Shown here: piece after piece, positions 60,157 through 64,000 of the stretch | How positions within the stretch are numbered: position 1 is the first letter of the stretch | How the letters are laid out: the number at the start of each line of letters is the position of its first letter | From: Clostridia bacterium | GTDB taxonomy: Bacteria; Bacillota; Clostridia; Oscillospirales; CAG-272 | Assembly: GCA_017482355.1 (NCBI GenBank) | Contig: JAFUNJ010000004.1 | Coordinates: 1 to 64,000 of the forward strand | Reading direction: 5' to 3' | Length of the DNA stretch: 64,000 nt | Program-made: the position numbers and the translations under genes | The notes under the pieces: generated by a model | The model's input: the letters and a program-made list of their open reading frames with translations, nothing else | Databases searched by the model: none | Told to the model about the DNA's origin: nothing

Positions 60157-60425
60157 TTCTCACCTTTCTTTCTTGCCAAAGAAAGGTGACCAAAGAACGG
60201 CACCAAAGGAACTTTTCTTTGTGTGCAAAGAAAAGTTTCTTCTGGAATCCTCAAAAGAAACTTCACGCCTCGCATTCGCTCGTCAGTTTTACGGGAGAGT
60301 TTTAAACTCTCAGTAAATCGAAAGAGGTTTCCAAAGGAGAAAACGTATAAAAACGCAACAGCGTTTTTATCGGTTGTCTCCTTGGCGTATTTCTTTGCGA
60401 GCGTTTCTTTGTACGAACAAAGAAA
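60157..60425. repeat. Family D composite repeat
   Basis: CACCTTTCTTTCTTGCCAAA with its inverse AAGAAAGGTGACC is followed by an inserted stretch (CTTCTGGAATCCTCAAAAGA) and a second inverted D portion (GGTTTCCAAAGGAGAAAACG, AACGCAACAGCG, TTCTTTGCGAGCGTTTCTTT). It fills the recF-remB gap. Confidence 0.68.
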
Positions 60426-60453
60426 TGCGAAAAAAACGAAAGGCCAACGCAGT

Positions 60454-60690
60454 ATGTTCTTACATGCAGGAAACAACAAAAATCTACGTTTAAAAAATAT
60501 AATCGGCATTTTTGATATGGACACAGCTACCGTATCAGCAGATACGAAAAAATTTCTTAAGGGTAGAGAAAAAAACGGTATGACCGAAGCACTTTTTGAA
60601 GAAGTACCGAAGTCATTTATACTCACAAACGACGGAAAAGTGTACTTTTCCCAGATCTCAACGCAAGCTCTTATAGGAAGAGTTGAATAA
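60454..60690 (+). CDS. remB: DUF370 family protein RemB (YaaB)
   Basis: This 78-residue protein begins MFLHAGNNKNLRLKNIIGIF, with DMDTATVSADTKKFL and FILTNDGKVYFSQIS, matching the YaaB/RemB group of DUF370 found between recF and gyrB in Firmicutes. RemA of the same fold regulates biofilm genes in Bacillus; RemB's role is less clear. GAAAGG is the likely ribosome site ahead of the ATG at 60454. Position and length strongly support the call. Confidence 0.92.
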   Translation: MFLHAGNNKNLRLKNIIGIFDMDTATVSADTKKFLKGREKNGMTEALFEEVPKSFILTNDGKVYFSQISTQALIGRVE

Positions 60691-60720
60691 TTATTTATAA
60701 GACTATAGTGAACGATAATT

Positions 60721-60841
60721 TACCTTCTCCTGAGGGAGAAGGGGGACCACGAAGTGGTGGATGAGGAGTAAGCTCCCAAAATCGACACCTCATCCGTCCG
60801 AGGTTTACCTCTTAGACACCATTCTCCTACTGGAGAAGGTA
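60721..60841. repeat. Family B intergenic inverted repeat
   Basis: The ends TACCTTCTCCTGAGGGAGAA and TTCTCCTACTGGAGAAGGTA enclose GTGGATGAGGAG and ACACCTCATCCGTCCGAGGT. It lies between remB and gyrB. Confidence 0.78.
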
Positions 60842-60875
60842 TTTATTGACTTACGTTTTTAATTCTTGCTTATAG

Positions 60876-62843
<1,968 letters not shown>

Positions 62844-62854
62844 ATTATTTTTCT

Positions 62855-63092
62855 CACCTTTCTTACTCGTGTAAGAAAGGTGACCAAAGAAACACGCCAA
62901 GGTGACAACCGATAAAAATTTGCAATGCAAATTTTTATACGTTTTCCCCTTTGGAAACCCCTTTCGGTTGCCCGTGTCATTCTGAGCGAAGGACGAAGTC
63001 CGAAGTCGAACCCGAAGGGCGCCGTAGCGCAAGCACGGCGGAATCTCGGGCAAGAACCACGTTGTCGGTAGGGGAGGGGCTTGCTCCTCCCG
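62855..63092. repeat. Family D repeat and further short units
   Basis: CACCTTTCTTACTCGTGTAA with AAGAAAGGTGACC, AAATTTGCAATGCAAATTTT and CGTTTTCCCCTTTGGAAACC form family D. Then come GTGTCATTCTGAGCGAAGGA and GGAATCTCGGGC pieces, a unit widespread in Firmicutes intergenic DNA, and GTAGGGGAGGGGCTTGCTCC. Confidence 0.7.
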
Positions 63093-63130
63093 CTATATAA
63101 ACAAAGTCTCTATAATTATCAAATATTCAT

Positions 63131-63464
63131 TTATTCACAACCCCAAAAACAAAATTGTGGAAAACAAAATAAGTTTTCCACAGATACACTGTTTTTGTGG
63201 ATAACTTTTAGTAAGCATCCCGCAAAACAGTGCGTAAAGCTGATATTTTGATGCTTTACAATACGAAACGACAGAATTTTCTGTTGATAAAACTGTGGAA
63301 AACTCAGAAAAGTGTGCAAAACTTTTCCACAGTAAAGTGAATTTTCCACGCATAAAAGGCAAAAAAATGTAAACGGCAGACGTTTTCCACAACCGATAAC
63401 GTAATTTTTAAGCCGACGCAAAAGTTTTCCACAGGGGAAAACCTGTGGAAAACTGTTATCCACA
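63131..63464. other. Dense DnaA-box cluster, probable oriC
   Basis: About thirteen 9-bp boxes lie in 334 bp. Perfect boxes are TGTGGATAA (63196, minus) and TTATCCACA (63456). TTTTCCACA or its complement occurs at 63156, 63174, 63294, 63323, 63383, 63425 and 63444, and weaker forms at 63131 (TTATTCACA), 63282 (TGTTGATAA) and 63342 (TTTTCCACG). The stretch is AT-rich and free of coding sequence. Density exceeds that of the dnaA-dnaN gap by far. Confidence 0.8.
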
Positions 63465-63490
63465 TAAGTAGTCAGATGAGACGTAAATAG

Positions 63491-63704
63491 GCCTTCCCCT
63501 CAGGGGAATGGTGCAAGAGGCGTTGCCTCGGACGGATGAGGTGTAGGACGCAAAGCGTCCGTTACCAAAACAATGTTACATTAGAAATGTAGCGCCGTCT
63601 TCGACGGCTGATTCGGGAACCCCAAAAGCTCATTGTATTCGCTTTTGAGAACCCCGTTCACCTCATCCGTCACCTTCGGTGACACCTTCCCCTGAGGGGA
63701 AGGC
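63491..63704. repeat. Family B intergenic inverted repeat, long copy
   Basis: GCCTTCCCCTCAGGGGAATG and CACCTTCCCCTGAGGGGAAG bound about 214 bp. The interior has CGGACGGATGAGGTGT and CACCTCATCCGTCACC, plus the extra hairpins GGACGCAAAGCGTCC and GCCGTCTTCGACGGC. Confidence 0.8.
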
Positions 63705-63736
63705 AAAATCAGCATCTCTTGTTAGTATAAGAGCTT

Positions 63737-64000
63737 ATGAAAAATATTTATAATAAAAATTTGGTAAAAAACTCTCAAAAGTTGCGTACCGGAATGACAG
63801 ATGAAGAAAAGCATCTATGGTATGATTTTCTGAAATATCTGCCCATTACAGTTAATCGTCAAAAAATTGTATCTAATTATATTTTAGATTTTTTCATCGC
63901 CTCTAAAAAACTCGCAATCGAGCTTGACGGCTCTCAACACGGCAAGGAAGCAAATAAGATCAAAGATTGAACGCGTGACAAGGTCTTAAATGATCTTGGC
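63737..64000 (+). pseudogene. DUF559-type endonuclease-like gene broken by an in-frame TGA (runs off the window)
   Basis: The first 77 residues match the start of DUF559/Vsr-like small nuclease-fold proteins: LRTGMTDEEKHLWYDFL, then NRQKIVSNYILDFF and AIELDGSQH. A TGA stop stands at 63968-63970, yet the same frame continues TRDKVLNDLG, just what the family shows next, usually after an acidic residue. A single change from GAA or GGA would explain it. The sequence ends at 64000, so the rest is unseen. Family function is uncertain; such genes are often horizontally spread. Confidence 0.7.

Noticed and set aside
63968..63970. TGA as a sense codon
   Set aside because: Several intact genes in the window end in TGA at the expected place (for example at 1221, 33272 and 36211), and Trp is coded by TGG, so a standard code with a nonsense mutation is simpler.

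Overview
The window reads as chromosomal DNA of an anaerobic, endospore-forming member of the Clostridia. Support comes from the sporulation genes (spo0A, a spoIID homologue, a ytvI-like gene, a spoVB-like flippase), a biotin-dependent sodium-pump decarboxylase, an anaerobe-type peroxide defence cluster (perR-type regulator, reverse rubrerythrin, rubredoxin), and SAM-I control of metK. Base composition looks intermediate and most coding is on the + strand. I cannot place it below class level from sequence alone, although the dense intergenic inverted repeats resemble those of uncultured gut Oscillospirales-type genomes.

Layout. 0-3.5 kb: tRNA-Met and a hexuronate (mannonate) catabolic set. 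3.6-8.2 kb: rbfA and an unknown membrane protein, facing darA-holB-ricT and a small ferredoxin. 8.4-10.4 kb: manA and an alanyl-tRNA editing protein. 10.7-17 kb: an esterase, a zinc protein, regulators, a cyclophilin lipoprotein, ytvI and a polysaccharide deacetylase. 17-22 kb: spoIID-like, spo0A and cdaA-cdaR. 22-31.8 kb: an FAD protein, then recJ-relA-dtd-hemZ-spoVB-like, overlapping or closely packed. 31.8-33.8 kb: SAM-I riboswitch, metK, DHFR. 34.3-37.6 kb: an SbcD-like phosphoesterase behind an elaborately folded leader, a membrane protein, a WalJ-like hydrolase and rlmH. 37.6-41.8 kb: two Thr/Pro-rich surface proteins, endonuclease IV and tadA. 42-44.8 kb: tRNA-Arg, a hairpin array and a large lipoprotein. 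45.2-50.1 kb: the decarboxylase operon. 50.2-53.2 kb: a PepSY protein and the peroxide cluster on the - strand. 53.5-62.8 kb: rny, then dnaA-dnaN-recF-remB-gyrB. 63.1-63.5 kb: a dense DnaA-box cluster, the best oriC candidate. The window ends in a DUF559-type gene broken by a stop codon.

The most unusual content is non-coding. Nearly every long intergenic gap holds members of several inverted-repeat families. Three sites carry arrays of short hairpins with closing outer stems, built from unrelated sequences; one is the apparent 5' leader of the SbcD-like gene. A decayed copy of the decarboxylase operon's promoter and leader lies 2.8 kb upstream of the working copy. The + strand gene bias does not switch at the dnaA/DnaA-box region, which is unexpected if replication starts there. 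I found no CRISPR array, IS element, prophage or recognisable defence island.
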